Assembly: GCA_001687465.1 (NCBI GenBank)
Contig: LVLI01000633.1
Span: 1 to 64,000, forward strand
From: Halocafeteria seosinensis
Lineage: Eukaryota > Sar > Bigyra > Bicosoecida
DNA length: 64,000 nt
Reading direction: 5' to 3'
Numbering within the stretch: position 1 is the first letter of the stretch; each line of letters starts with the position of its first letter. Below, piece after piece: positions 43,586-55,700 of the stretch. Under the pieces are notes generated by a model. It saw nothing but the letters and a program-made list of their open reading frames with translations, searched no databases and was not told the DNA's origin. Both the position numbers and the translations under genes were made by a program.

Positions 43586-46507
43586 ATGGAGGAGCATTCA
43601 GGCGCTTCAAATGCCAACGCGGTGTCCAAAGAGGATGTGATTAAGTTTCTCGAGTCTCATGGAATGGAGGACATGGTGCAACATGTCCAACAACGACTAG
43701 AAGAGAGCCCGGAAATGGATGTCCTCAGCAACCAGGACCAATGGAAACGCTTTTACCGCGCAAGGACACGCAGCACAGCTCCTTTGGCACGATTTATTTA
43801 CCAAAAAGTGCAAGACTTAATCACCTGGGCATTTGCGGCATCGGACGTCTTGAGACCCTGGATCTTGGAAGCGGTCTTCCCCGTGTTCGTCATTGGCGTC
43901 CTGGAACTCAGGGCGGCCTTGGACGTCGTATACGCGAGGAAATTGCTCAATGAAGGGTACAAATACTTTGCTGCATGGCACAGTCATCAACTGGAAAGAC
44001 TCCATGCGGTGTTGGAAATTAATCATTTGGATATTCCGTCCCCCATGGGATTGTCTGTTATCGCAGAGCAACGCGGACGAGATGTGTCGGGGGCAGACGC
44101 AAGAGGCTTGTTAAAGGTCATAAACAGTTCATTGAAGCGAGAATTCGATGTACGTTTCCTCCTAGAATGGCTAGATCCTAGTCGGCAATGCGAAGTATAT
44201 CTGCCGCGGATAGTGCATAAAATGTTTCTCAGTTATGTCACTGTTTCGGGGAACTTCTTCGCCTTGGCTGTCTTTTCTAAGAGGGTCACAACCCAGGTTG
44301 TGGATGAGGGGTCCATCTGGGATAACAATGGGACTCTATCACTTCAACGGGTTTCGAATGCACATAGCTGTGGCATGAATCGTAAATTGAATTCGGATGA
44401 GTTTATACGTTCAACCCATGAGCAGCACACGAGAGTCACGAGTCCTTTTAGCGGTTTTACTGTTCAATCGCCACTGAGCTCTCGAGACGGACGCGACCTT
44501 TCGGTACGCTGCGCAAATTTTTTACCGTCTGTTTTCTACAGGGAAGCTATCAATTGTCGACTTCCTGAGAATTCTGACAGCGGTTTCTTGACAGCGTTTC
44601 AATTGTTAAAGTTGGATGAGTCGGTGAAAGAAGTGATCCAAAAAAACAGACTGTATGAGATGGCAAGTGAGAAGTACTTCTCTGTGAAGCCTACAACACC
44701 GCGCATTGCCAAATACAATGAGCTATCCTTCTACACGAACGCAGCGAAAGCAACGTCCCAGACAATGGAAATGCTCCGTTCTGCTCTAGTGAGTGATATC
44801 TACCGAGCACGTAGTGGCGTCGGTGGAACCTACCTCATATATTTGGATCAAAGGGCGTCATTGATCACCTCTCAAAAAGAATTAGAAGAGATGCTTCGGT
44901 CACGAGAAACATCGTTCGACCGTTCTGGCGAACTTGTTGCCACAGATTATGACATTTCTCGCGATGGCCAGTTAGAGGATGTGGTGTACCCTCACCAGTA
45001 CGGTACCAAAGCTGTGGAACGCATCGGAATAGAGAGGCTACAAAACATGCAGGGAGTATATTTGGTCAAACCGACCAGAGCTCCCTCTGCCGTGTGTATG
45101 ACGTTTACAAAGGGATATGGTAACGTATCATGTGTCTCGTGCGACGTTGAAGGACAACTTGTTGTCGCGGGCTGTCTAGACGGTTCTTTACGGATATTTG
45201 ATTACCACAAAAAGAGGAGTGAGGATAATGCCACCGGAATTACCCGTCTTGTGGGACACGATGCAGCCATTACATCGGCTGCTTGTTCTTCGGATTCGAA
45301 GTGGCTGCTCTCGGGAGATGTGCATGGATGCATCCTTCTGTGGGCGCCCAGACTTCGGACTGGGGACAGTGCTTCAACGTGCTACAGTCGTCCGTTGTGT
45401 GTGTACAAGGGACATTTCGGACCAGTATGGTGTATTGCATGGAATAACCACTCACCAGGAATGTTCGCTACTGGTGGTCGAGATGGTACTGTTCGTGTAT
45501 GGTTAACGCACCAAACGTGTGCTTGTCGCATACTTGTAGGCCACACGGCCGACACAACCTCTATTCAATTCACCTCAAATGGAACTCAACTCCTTACAGG
45601 CAGTAGAGATGGAACTTGTCGGTTATGGAATGTAGCAGAAGGTGAATGTGTGCAGACGTTTGGAGGCCACTCGTCTGAAGTAAATGCAGTCGCTGTCTCG
45701 TTAAGTAATCAACTGATTGCTACAGGAACTGTAAACGGCGTCATCAAGTTGTGGGCCCCTAGTGTAAATCAATGCTTGCGAACAATTTACGGTGCCCATC
45801 GTTCCCCAATTACTGCGCTCAAGTGGAGTATATGCCAGAGCGTGTTGATATCAGCTTCCACTGACGGATGCGTCCGTTGCTGGGGCGTAAATTCGTGCCT
45901 CGAAGGGTTGGACAGTGCTATACTCAGCGGCTACTTCCACCGCGCTTCTGATACAGCCTCTTCCAAGAAACCTATTCGTGGCGGCAAACCAAAAAGAGGC
46001 CGCTCAAAGTCTCCTGAAGAATCTGGCACGAAGAAGAAAAAGCAAAGCAGTCACAAGGGTAAAAACAGATCAAACGGAGATAAAGTCAGTCAACAGTTTA
46101 AAAGCAATAAAACAAAAACTGATGTGTCTGAATCCCGGACGGGCAAGAGAAAGAGTAAACTGGGACAACGAGGTAGTTTTCTTCGGTTTGGTGTACAGCT
46201 GGCCCTAGCGTACTTACGGAAGACTTGCGGGATTGGGAGTCTGAGGAACACACTATTCAGGTGGGGCGAATCTTCACCCGTATCACAGCTTGAGCGAGCT
46301 CGGCAACTATTGATGCACAATCAAGCGCAACCAGATCGAGGACCATTGTTCACAGAAATCGGTGATAGCGGACTTTGTCTATCTGAATGGTGGACTTTGG
46401 ATTCCAGTGTTCTGGACGTCCATGTGACGGGGAAGAACTTGGTCGTAGTTTTTGCCACAAAAAACATGCACTTCCATAGGAAACAGGGGCATAAATCGGT
46501 GAGCTAG
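43586..46507 (+). CDS. TAF5: TAF5, WD40 subunit of TFIID
   Basis: A single exon from ATG 43586 (an upstream TTG in frame is not a likely start), 973 residues. Residues ~10-30 look like a LisH-type helix pair. Residues ~85-230 match the TAF5 NTD2 domain ('PVFVIGVLELRAALDVVYAR' and the 'LPRIVHKMFLSYV' end). After a variable middle part, WD40 blades start near residue 510; clear ones are 'HFGPVWCIAWN ... GGRDGTVRVW', 'GHTADTTSIQF ... GSRDGTCRLWN', 'GHSSEVNAVAV' and 'AHRSPITALKW'. The blade with '[VL]W.T....RI..GH..D' is a TAF5 hallmark. A ~65-residue Lys/Ser-rich insert sits after the last clear blade and before a final conserved-looking strand. TAF5 scaffolds TFIID, and SAGA in some lineages, in the nucleus. 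It is more diverged than usual, and intronless. Confidence 0.82.
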   Translation: MEEHSGASNANAVSKEDVIKFLESHGMEDMVQHVQQRLEESPEMDVLSNQDQWKRFYRARTRSTAPLARFIYQKVQDLITWAFAASDVLRPWILEAVFPVFVIGVLELRAALDVVYARKLLNEGYKYFAAWHSHQLERLHAVLEINHLDIPSPMGLSVIAEQRGRDVSGADARGLLKVINSSLKREFDVRFLLEWLDPSRQCEVYLPRIVHKMFLSYVTVSGNFFALAVFSKRVTTQVVDEGSIWDNNGTLSLQRVSNAHSCGMNRKLNSDEFIRSTHEQHTRVTSPFSGFTVQSPLSSRDGRDLSVRCANFLPSVFYREAINCRLPENSDSGFLTAFQLLKLDESVKEVIQKNRLYEMASEKYFSVKPTTPRIAKYNELSFYTNAAKATSQTMEMLRSALVSDIYRARSGVGGTYLIYLDQRASLITSQKELEEMLRSRETSFDRSGELVATDYDISRDGQLEDVVYPHQYGTKAVERIGIERLQNMQGVYLVKPTRAPSAVCMTFTKGYGNVSCVSCDVEGQLVVAGCLDGSLRIFDYHKKRSEDNATGITRLVGHDAAITSAACSSDSKWLLSGDVHGCILLWAPRLRTGDSASTCYSRPLCVYKGHFGPVWCIAWNNHSPGMFATGGRDGTVRVWLTHQTCACRILVGHTADTTSIQFTSNGTQLLTGSRDGTCRLWNVAEGECVQTFGGHSSEVNAVAVSLSNQLIATGTVNGVIKLWAPSVNQCLRTIYGAHRSPITALKWSICQSVLISASTDGCVRCWGVNSCLEGLDSAILSGYFHRASDTASSKKPIRGGKPKRGRSKSPEESGTKKKKQSSHKGKNRSNGDKVSQQFKSNKTKTDVSESRTGKRKSKLGQRGSFLRFGVQLALAYLRKTCGIGSLRNTLFRWGESSPVSQLERARQLLMHNQAQPDRGPLFTEIGDSGLCLSEWWTLDSSVLDVHVTGKNLVVVFATKNMHFHRKQGHKSVS

Positions 46508-46574
46508 GGTAGTTTGTACTCCTAAACGGTAGATTTTTGAAGTTACTGCAAGCTCTGTGTACTGTGCCGACCAT

Positions 46575-47040
46575 AAGACAGTTTCATTGAGGTGCGAGCT
46601 TCCAGATCGTCAATGGCGAACTCGTATCCTACCTTCATCTCGCCCTTTTCGCGATTGATCACCGCCGCCTCAGAATGCAAATTTTCCACCATTATCTTAC
46701 GTGGTGCTTGGTTCTACGAATTTCCACGTATTCGAGAAACCCCATCGTGTTCACTCTGATGACGAAGCGGACGTAACGGATTTCTCGTCGCGATACAGAG
46801 ATTTTCCGGTTTATACGTCACAAGCTGTAGAGTCCATATATCGCGGTGCGAGTGGTGAATTTCCAGTAAAATTATGGGTCCCCTTGCCAGAGCCATATGA
46901 TGGTGTTGACGAAAACAGCTCAGCGTAGCTAACATGATGGAAGCAAAAGGTATGCTTGCGCAGACTAATTCACTACATGCTGATGGAATAGAGTAAGACA
47001 CAGGCATAGTGTATAAGTGCACAATAACCAGATTCACAAG
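46575..47040 (-). pseudogene. Decayed copy 4 of the local unknown family
   Basis: Minus-strand sequence gives 'RNPLRPLRHQSEHDGVSRIR' and, in another frame, 'VENLHSEAAVINREKGEMKV' and 'GYEFAID', which line up with copy 2 (48627-49726). The pieces lie in different frames and the first part ends in a stop, so the copy is broken. Confidence 0.6.
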
Positions 47041-47210
47041 GACCTGACAATGTATCCAGACCCCACTGTGTAGCCACTACGCATGTATTTCTGCAATCTT
47101 GCAGATTCGTAAGAGGTCAGGCAGCTGCTATGATGTTCCATGAAATACGAAACCAGGGTTAAGAAAACGCAGGTCGACCCGGCATTGATGGCCATGTACA
47201 GTGTATGGTC

Positions 47211-47790
47211 CTACACACGTTCGAGTTGATTCCCCTTAATGTTCGCAACCGAACTCAAATTATCCACGAACTTTTTGACGTAATATTTAGCCCCACGGAC
47301 ACCTATATATCCAACGTATCCTTCATCGGATGACATGAAGATAAAAAATCCGTTGTAGCGGATTTCTTGAGGTGTACACATCGAGTGTTTCCCCTTTCCA
47401 ATGGGTCTTCCTGTAGAGTAGCCGTCCTCCCTATTTGGGTCGCGATCCCTGGGGGTAACGTGCAAAATGTACCATGCTTTTTAGGAGTTCCACCCATGCT
47501 TTCGAACTTGGGAGATCGGTTAGATCGAAACCATGCTGAATTGGTTGCGTGGAACGAGAATGGAGAATCTACACGGATGAGAGAATAGCGCTCTTACCTA
47601 GGAATCATCATCCACCGGACAGTCCCAGTAGTAGTAGTAGTGCGGGGCCTATTTTGGTATTTCATCTGATTCACTTCCGTCGGAATTTGAGGGGCCTGTA
47701 ACACGCCGCCTGTAAAGTTGAAAATTGCCTTTGCACTGGAACTGAACTGGAGCTGCTGGATAATTCTTACCACCTGTACCTTGCCCTTCA
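47211..47790 (-). pseudogene. Decayed copy 3 of the local unknown family
   Basis: Lines up with copy 1 (50647-51605), with short deletions. One loses about 10 bases after the 'LLKKHG' codons and shifts the frame; another removes the end of the upstream exon so that 'WDCPVDDDS' runs into a TAG. The 3' half still reads 'DEGYVGYIGVRGAKYYVKKF' in one frame. Confidence 0.7.
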
Positions 47791-48626
47791 CTCACTCTCT
47801 GACTCACTATTCTTGGTTGTGTTGGCTGTACTTTTTCAAAAGGTGTAAAACATTTGTGAACGAGTTCAGCTTTCGGTCGGGTAAAGCTTTACCGCCAACT
47901 TCCCCTCTCTCGTTACACGACAGTGGCTCTTACACCACACTTGAGGCCACTCTTATCCTCCCATTGAACCATAGACGGTATGACGGACCTTAAATCTGTA
48001 GGGTCATACTTCTTTTGCGTTTTGCTGCTGGATTCGAATGTTTCCGGCCGCTTCACTGCTTTGTCCAGTTTCCATTGCGGGAAGATTATAAGAGCATATG
48101 CCTAGCCCCCGCTTGAACCAAGGTGTCACAGAATTATGTGAACTTTTCAAAGGTGTTATCGACCAACAAGACCAGGATCCGCAGCATACCGTAATGTCAA
48201 CAGTTCAACATAGTTTAACTTTTTAGTCAGTTTGTCGTCAAGAGTCTAAAGACTCCTAGTTAGCGTAAGCCTTAGAGGTGTAACCTACACAGAGTAGGTT
48301 TCACTCCCTAGCGTGGCATGGAGACTACACTTCTTCCGGTAGGAGCAATACATTAGCTAATAGAGACAAACAAAACGTTGGTGTTAGCTTTTCCCCAAAG
48401 CAATGGATAGGAAACAGAGCTATAATTTAGCGGGCCAATGTAACACGGCAGTTTGTCGTTTCGAACTCGAGAGGACGAGTAAGTACCAGTAGGGTAAGTG
48501 CATCGATGGGGACACACACACACACACACCCCTAGTTCAGCGCATGTGTATTTATTGCCTGTATTGTGTTAGACTCCATTTTGAAGGTGATGGGTAATCG
48601 TGTTGCAGCTTGCAGGTTGCAAGAGT
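47791..48626. other. Unassigned spacer in the family cluster
   Basis: No open frame of note. A short (CA)n run lies at about 48513-48530. Nothing else recognised. Confidence 0.4.
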
Positions 48627-49726
48627 TCATTTTGATCTCAAATGCTTTGCAGAGTGCTCCGCCGTCCAAGTGATTTCGGGAACTTGACACCGTCGCCGTT
48701 TATCCCAACTAACATAACCGAGTTGTGACCCCGTTTGCAGGTCGTGAATGCAGGCTGGTGAAGCGTCGATCGCGATCTCGTAGCCTACCATCATCCTGCT
48801 TTCCTCCCCTTTGATCATTTCGGCCTCAGAACGCAAATCATTCACAAATTTTTTGACGTAGTATTTGGTTCCACGAATCCCCATGTGTCCGACGTATCCC
48901 TTGTCATGTTCGCTCTGTTTAGGAAGCGGACGTAGCGGGTTTCGTGTCGTGTACACATCGAGAGTTTCCCCTTTCCAATGGGTTTTTCGCAAGCGAATTT
49001 CGCCGATTTCAGCCAACATCATGCGGTCTAGATAGTTATTATACACGATGAACTTAGTAATTCCGTGTTTCTTCAGAAGTTCCACCCATGCTTTTGCATT
49101 GGGCATACCCGTACAATCAAGACCGTGCTCGATTTCCGTAGCATCTGAGAATACAACAACACGATTGCGAAAACACCATTTTCTCCTTTCCGTTACAGTA
49201 GGACGAACTAAGAGCCAAAGGCAACACTCTCACCTGGGATAGAATCATCATCTACTGGAAACTTTTTCTTCCGCTCGTCTTCGCCAGAGTTACTTCTGTC
49301 GTCGTTATCGTCGTCGGTGACGTGAGTTTCCTCTGTGGTAGAAAGTATTTTGATTTTGTCCTTTATTGGAACCTATGGACCACTGTGGGCTAACATGGTT
49401 TTTATTCGTACCTTCTTCAGTAACTTGCGTTTCGACTTCCTCAGTTGTCTTGCCTGTATTTGTGTCGTGGAAAGTGACATGACTTTCTCATTGATGTCAG
49501 GATTTGATGCCTCCCGGCCACATGCCAACGATTTCTTACCGTTACTGTCTTTTTCAGCGGTCTCTACACTGGTCTGGTGTTCACCATGAGCTACGGCACC
49601 CGTAAGACAATGTTTCTTGTCTGTTTGTGTTTTGCTGTGTTGGAATCCTTCGCTGACTTCTTTGGGAAGTTTTGTTACTTTCTTTCTACTACTAGTCTCC
49701 ATTGTGATAAGAGGTGCTCCGAACAT
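48627..49726 (-). CDS. Unknown family, copy 2 (intact)
   Basis: Three exons are inferred. Exon 1 (from ATG 49726, or 49702) is Lys/Ser/Glu-rich and disordered. A middle acidic exon ends in 'KKKFPVDDDSIP', and the last exon starts at 'DATEIEHGLDCTG' and ends at 48627. The last exon carries the family core: 'AWVELLKKHGITKFIVYNNY', 'RKTHWKGETLDVYTTRNPLR', 'GIRGTKYYVKKFVNDLRSEA' and 'GYEIAIDAS'. I do not recognise this fold. The core is ~160 residues, mixed alpha/beta in look, without Cys clusters, signal peptide or membrane segment. The basic tail of exon 1 (RQLRKSKRKLLKK) could be a nuclear localisation signal. It stands in a row of four copies on the same strand, pointing to local duplication. 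Confidence 0.65.
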
Positions 49727-49727
49727 T

Positions 49728-50646
49728 AGTTCCGCCAGTGTCGGTCGAAATAAGGTGCCACAAAGTTAATTGACCTCTTTAAAGGATGTTGTCATGAAAC
49801 AATACAGAGGCAGATACTATAAAACTTTCGGACGCTGTGGCAAAGTTCAACGTACAAGAAAACGAAGTTTGACCTCATGGTCGCCTGCAATCGTACCAGG
49901 TGCTATTGTAGAATGCATCGGCTTTGGCTTTTTATAACTGATGACCTGGATGTCACAGTTTACAATAAACCGAAACCGAAAAAGAGGAACAAAATAGTAC
50001 TGCGTATATATATGTATATGCACCGGAATGAAGTGGTAGGCGCAGTCAAGAGAATTGTTAGATTTCCCCGCGTTCTGATTCGCATTTTGCAGGGGATAGA
50101 AACATATTTGATATGCAGTGATCTGCTTTCGTACTGTTACCTACTTTGTTGGCTTTTGAATCGGGATGGAGTTTCACGCTGATGCTTCACGGATGAACAT
50201 ACAGCGCCGTAAATTTCAACGTCTTGAGATATATGCATGGGATACATTGCTTCTGAATACGGCCCCACATCGAATTCCAGAGCTTTCGAAACTTACGCGT
50301 AGCCCAGAAACGTCTCCGCACGGCTTGCCGTATGCCACTAGTATAACCACTGCTGTAAACATCATGAACATTCACGCTAAATCATTGGAGAGTGGTTGCA
50401 ACGCCAGCCGAAAGAAATGCACCGTAGTGATACCTAATAGTCAACACCTACTATTGTTTAAGTTTTTTATTATCGGTACTTTGCTTTTTAATTGGTTTGG
50501 TTGTGTCAACGGAGGAAGCAGTGCCGTAACTATTTAATAGAATCTAGCGAAGTTTGAATTCCGTGATTGTGCACAATGGGAATGAAAGCAGCCACTGCCA
50601 GCCACTTATACGAATATGAAAGCACGGAGAAAGAAGCGAACACGAG
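49728..50646. other. Spacer between family copies 1 and 2
   Basis: A frame of 124 codons (50166-50537, plus) is open but shows no domain and has a frame-compatible overlap with nothing else; I do not call it a gene. No RNA gene seen. Confidence 0.35.
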
Positions 50647-51605
50647 CTACATAAACTGGCAGGTAGAACGAGCTCCTTGTGCTTCAACAATTTTGACAGC
50701 ATCGGAACTTCTACACGCGACGAGTTTCGCCGCGTCATCTTCCGTCCACGTAATGTTTCGGAGATTTTGGCGTTCGTACTTTGGATCCCACGTGACATGC
50801 TCACCTTCAGTACTAGTCTCCAAATCGCGCACGCAGGTCGACTCGGCATTGATGGCCATGTATGGTCCTACACACATTCGAGCTGATTCCCCTTTAATGT
50901 TCGCAACCGAACGCAAATCATCCACGAACTTTTTGACGTAATATTTAGCCCCACGGACTCCTATATATCCAACGTATCCTTCATCGGATGACATGAAGAT
51001 AAAAAATCCGGTGTTTTGTCGAGGAAGCGGATGTAGCGGATTTCTTGAGGTGTACACATCGAGTGTTTCCCCTTTCCAATGGGTCTTCCGGTAGAGTAGC
51101 CGTCCTTCCTTCGAGTCACGATCCCCGGGGCTAACATACAAAATGTACCGGGCAATCCCATGCTTTTTCAGAAGTTCCACCCATGTTTTCGAACTTGGGA
51201 GATCGGTTAGATCGAAACCATGCTGAATACGTTGGGAATCTGAAGGAGAATAAAAAAAATGGAGCCCTGCACAGACTGAAGGACAACGTTCTTACCTGGA
51301 ATGGAATCATCATTCACTGGGCAGTCCCACTTAAAGTACTCTTTGTTGGCTGTGCGTTTGTATACATGGTAGTAGAGTGTACACAGTTTGATATTGACTT
51401 CGTTCTTACCGTTCTTAACACTTCCACTGTCTACTTGTTTTCCTTCGTCGGGAGAAGAATCAGACGACTCAACGTGAGATGTAGATGTAGAAGCTGATGC
51501 TGATGAAGACAATCTACGGGTAATTGCATGGCGGCGTCTCTTGGGCGTTTTGGGTTGAGTTGCTTGGAGAAGCACCCGCTTGGTTGCTGCCCGTTTATTC
51601 TTCAT
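50647..51605 (-). CDS. Unknown family, copy 1 (intact)
   Basis: Two exons. Exon 1 starts at ATG 51605 with a basic segment (MKNKRAATKRVLLQATQPKT, then KRRRH, a likely nuclear localisation signal), then a Ser-rich stretch and 'YFKWDCPVNDDSIP'. After a short phase-1 intron (gtaaga ... ccttcag) exon 2 reads 'DSQRIQHGFDLTDLPSSK', 'TWVELLKKHGIARYILYVSP', 'RKTHWKGETLDVYTSRNPLH', 'DEGYVGYIGVRGAKYYVKKF' and 'NITWTEDDAAKLVA'. Compared with copy 2 it has about ten extra residues (TGFFIFMSS) before the 'DEGYVGY' block, also present in decayed copy 3, so copies 1 and 3 are sisters. The function is unknown; nuclear location is inferred from the basic cluster. Confidence 0.68.
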
Positions 51606-52702
51606 GGAGCGTCGCTTTTTTGTTCGAAGGCGTTTGATAATTGCAGTTAAGAAATTGTGCCGTTAAGACGAAAGTCTGTTGCCAAATCAATGATCGGGGT
51701 GGAAAGTTCCCGCTGGGGACTTCGGAAGTACAAGTACATACGTCGAAAGTGTGAAGTAAGGGGCTGGCAAACATCCAATCGAACTGATACAATTGGATAA
51801 ATGGAGTTGGGTCGATTACATATCATGTGATAGAAGTTTCGGAAATATGCAACCGTAGATGATTGATTGTAACACAGTTAAGTAAATGAAATACGGATAA
51901 TTTCATTTCTCCATCTCCAGTTCCAACAACTTTTAATGGGTCAATTTGTGCAACAGCTGCTGAACCGGATGAACGTCTATTCAGAGTACATTGTTCCATC
52001 ATCCTCTCCGAGTTTCTTATTTACTGCTGCAGTTTCCAATGGAGTCAGTCAACGCTAGTATACCGAACATACTGTAGCAATTATAATGCCAAAGCGAACA
52101 CAAAGTGACTTACCTCCTCAGCCATCACTGACCTATGAGCTACACGTATTGTGGTAGAGGGTCACATTTGTCAAAAGTTTTCCCCACGGAATTCCAGCCG
52201 TAGCGGAGCTACAGCTCAACATCATCAGACATCACATGAAAATTTAGTACCAGCAATGGTGGTGGGTTGTCCATAAAACAGACTGGCCGCATGAAACTCC
52301 CCATTTGGAAATGCTCTCACTTAGTACCAAATACCATAGGTAATAGGAAATTCACTCTGGTACGTGTCCTTCTTGAAGATGTTCGCATCGCCTTCGTTTT
52401 GTGCCCATGCTTGGGATTCGCTTGCATGAGAGGCACTGAGCACTGTTTCCCCCGTTTTCATGGGTGATAGCTGTGGCAATCACATATTCCCTTAGGCGGA
52501 GTGCGTGTTACCATGTCTGCTTGGTAATTGTTGAATGTCCAACTTGTGCCCAGAGAAGACTGTGTGGGTGTGGTGATGCATACCAGATAGATATTTCCCA
52601 CTAATGTACGAGCGTGTATGCAACAAGGGATTCAGCACGAAAGGTGGTGGCGTTGCTAGTGCGTTTTGATGTGATGAACCACAGTATCACTAATGTGGTT
52701 TC
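51606..52702. other. Intergenic region before the M8-tetraspanin array
   Basis: About 1.1 kb with only short frames on both strands. It divides the minus-strand family cluster from the plus-strand protease array. No repeat or RNA gene was recognised. Confidence 0.4.
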
Positions 52703-55700
52703 ATGTGGGCGCAGGTTGAAGATTCTCGTAGAAGCAGGATGCAGACTGTGGTGGCATGCACTTTGCTGGCCATAATTCGAATTGGACACTTCTGCATCAT
52801 AAACGCTGCGGTGATACAGTCTCAGGCTCACCAGGTGCCGGCTCTGGTGCACGAGGTATCGTCATCAGGCGTTCGATCATGGTAAGGTTACCTGTTGTAG
52901 TCAGATTTGCATATAGCATACAAATAGTGTATGTTGGATTTTGTACGTTACAGCGGGTTAAGCCATCCCCATATGAGAGACCTTACTGGCCCGTCAAGGA
53001 TAGTCCCTCAAGTATATCCCCAAAACAAAATACAACCCGACCAACCTAAACGTGGAGCAAGGAAACTACAGGAAGGGAGCTTTATGTCTATCGATGAAGC
53101 TGAGAGACTTGGTAGGACAAGCAGTCTACGCATCACAGTAAGCTCCTTTGGGCCTTGGGATCGCATACTAGTTTGGTTTAGTTTGCACCCTTTCAACAGT
53201 TGTTATGGTCGGTTATCGAAGGCGGGGACCACAACGGGATTTCGCACCCTCGGCAGTGTAATGCAAAAGGTAGGTTGTGGCAAAAGTAGCATGCTTTACA
53301 TTGACATCCGTGATATATTCCATTCAAGTTGTTTTGGTGCTGGAAACGTTCAGACCAAACTGTAGAGACTAGAGGGGCTGACAAGAAGTGCCCGTTCGAC
53401 GCATCCGATTCCAACGAATGTATTACGTGGAAATGCGACTCCCAGAACGTCATCAATCCTAGTGCGAATACCTTTGCTAGAAAGCGCTACTCGATAATGA
53501 AACGGACGACAGAATGGGTAAGCAACTGTTGGGTTGATTGCGTTCTATCGATACTATCTACCATATATGGTATGGGCTACTACCAGGCGAAGAACTATTG
53601 GGAACGGACATTACGGCTAAAACCAATCAACGACTCAATAGTAATTGGCGATAACGAAATGAATGCGTTTTCGCTCCCTGGTAGGTTGAATTGCTAATTT
53701 GAACAGCGTCATCAGCATTTTCATCAGTCCTGAATTCCAATACAGAATCGAGTAGAATCCAGAACGACACAGATTTGGTCGTTATAATGACCGCTAGACC
53801 TTCTCCTGAAATTTCTGTAGCAGGGTTTGCCACTTGCATTCAAAGTGACCAATATTCCCGATGCACAGTTGGGCAGTTCAATTGGGTTCCCGATGTTTTT
53901 GACCTGCAAAATGAGTTCGCTGATCATTCAATGAGAAAAGACCGCCACACTGCTGCTCATGAAATCGGCCATTTACTAGGTACGCTCCCACATGTCGTCG
54001 TCTCATCCAGTGTCAGGTAAACGCCAGTACTTTGATTTTGCGCATGATACTCATTGCAGGCGCGGTGCTTCTAGGAAACCAGCGAAATCATATAGACGAC
54101 TTTGGAAACCGGCGGAACCTTGATGACATTGCTCTCATTTTACAAGAAAGTGATCACTACGAGAAAATGGTTAATAAAGTGAAAACACCTCGTGTTCTCA
54201 ATGTCAGTCGAACTCAATTCAGTTGTCCCACTTTGGAAGGTGTAACTGTGGAAGATGTTCCTCTGGGCTTCGGGTCCCATTGGGAAGCCCGTCTTTTGGG
54301 TCCTGAATTCATGAGCTACGGAGGAAGTTCGGGTGAAGTCTACATATCTGACCTGACTCTAGCTTTCTTGGAAGACACGAGTATGTATTTCTCTACAAAA
54401 TGCTAAATTCCCATTGTTTCCGTAGGTTCGTGGTGTTGCAGACCAATTTCGAGCTAATTATTCAAACGCGGGTCTGCTGGTGAAGCCTCGGGAAGTCCCA
54501 TTTCGCTTAGGAGGACCCCCATTTTTAACGCGAGGAACAGTAGAGCGTGAAGAGCCAGAAGTAGTTGAAAGTTCCGGAATGTTAACTTGGGGCAAAGGCG
54601 AAGGCTGTGACTTTGTCCTCAAATCTGCCAGAACGTGGTCGCAAGACTACAAGTGTGTTAAACACCAAGACCATGGATGCACTGCGGATAACAAAAACTC
54701 CGCAGTATGTTCTTTGCGCCTAGGATGGAAAGTAAGTGGCAAGATATAGAAAGGCACGGGGTAAAAAGCTAATGGTGAACCCAATTGTTTCCAGATTCAA
54801 GGTGACTACAGCTGTAGCTATGGCACTAATACGAACCAGCTTTGCAGTACTTGTACTGATGGGACATGCCCTCTACCACAAATTTACCGGTATTTCAGTA
54901 GCGAAGAAGTGGACCACGCAGTGTCAGAGACTAACGTCGAAGGTTCCGAAGTATCTGTTGAGCAGTTAGGCGGATTTTCCAGCAGTATGGACTACGTACC
55001 TGTAAGCATCATTGGACATGTAAGCGTTAGCTTGTAAACGACTCGTCACTGTCAATGCACAGGTGCGAGTGAAATTTTGGAACTGTCGGGATCTTAAGTC
55101 CGGCGTCAATACCACCACCAGAGCGGACACCGGTGGTGCAAATATTGATCTTGGGGAGCTGACTGGTGGTATTCTACCTCACGTAGAGAATTTTGGGGGA
55201 CAAGAACACTGCGCTACATGCAGATGTTTTGAGTCAACTCTTAGAGAACTGACTTCCTTTGCATTTGATCCACGGTTTCCCAAACTTGGTTTATGCTATC
55301 GTGCCAACTGCTTCCGGAAAGACTATCTGCAAGTTGCAATTCGCAACCAATTGGGTGGTGTCAGCTGGTATAAATGCCCACAAAAGGGTGGGAAGATCAT
55401 TTTGGCTGGTTTTACAGGTTCTTTGAGATGTCCTGACTCCTCGGTATTTTGTACTCATGAGCACGCTACTGGAGTTAAATATCCGGAAACAGGTGCGAGT
55501 GTTTTGAAATTGTTGCCGGTACAGAGCCAAGCTCATGTGTGAACAAGTGTCCAATGCAGACCCTATGCTGGAAATCATTGTTTATGCTATACTAGGAGGC
55601 ATTGCATTGCTGTTCATGTGTATATGCTGTGGTCCGAATTGGCGGAACAAAGTGAGTTGGAATCTCAGTGGTAGTGTTACCTTGGTCACCGCCAGTCAGT

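Noticed and set aside
46701..46928. Plus-strand frame of 75 codons
   Set aside because: Antisense to the decayed copy 4 of the minus-strand family.
50166..50537. Plus-strand frame of 124 codons
   Set aside because: No domain, no splice context and no copy near the other family members; kept as spacer.
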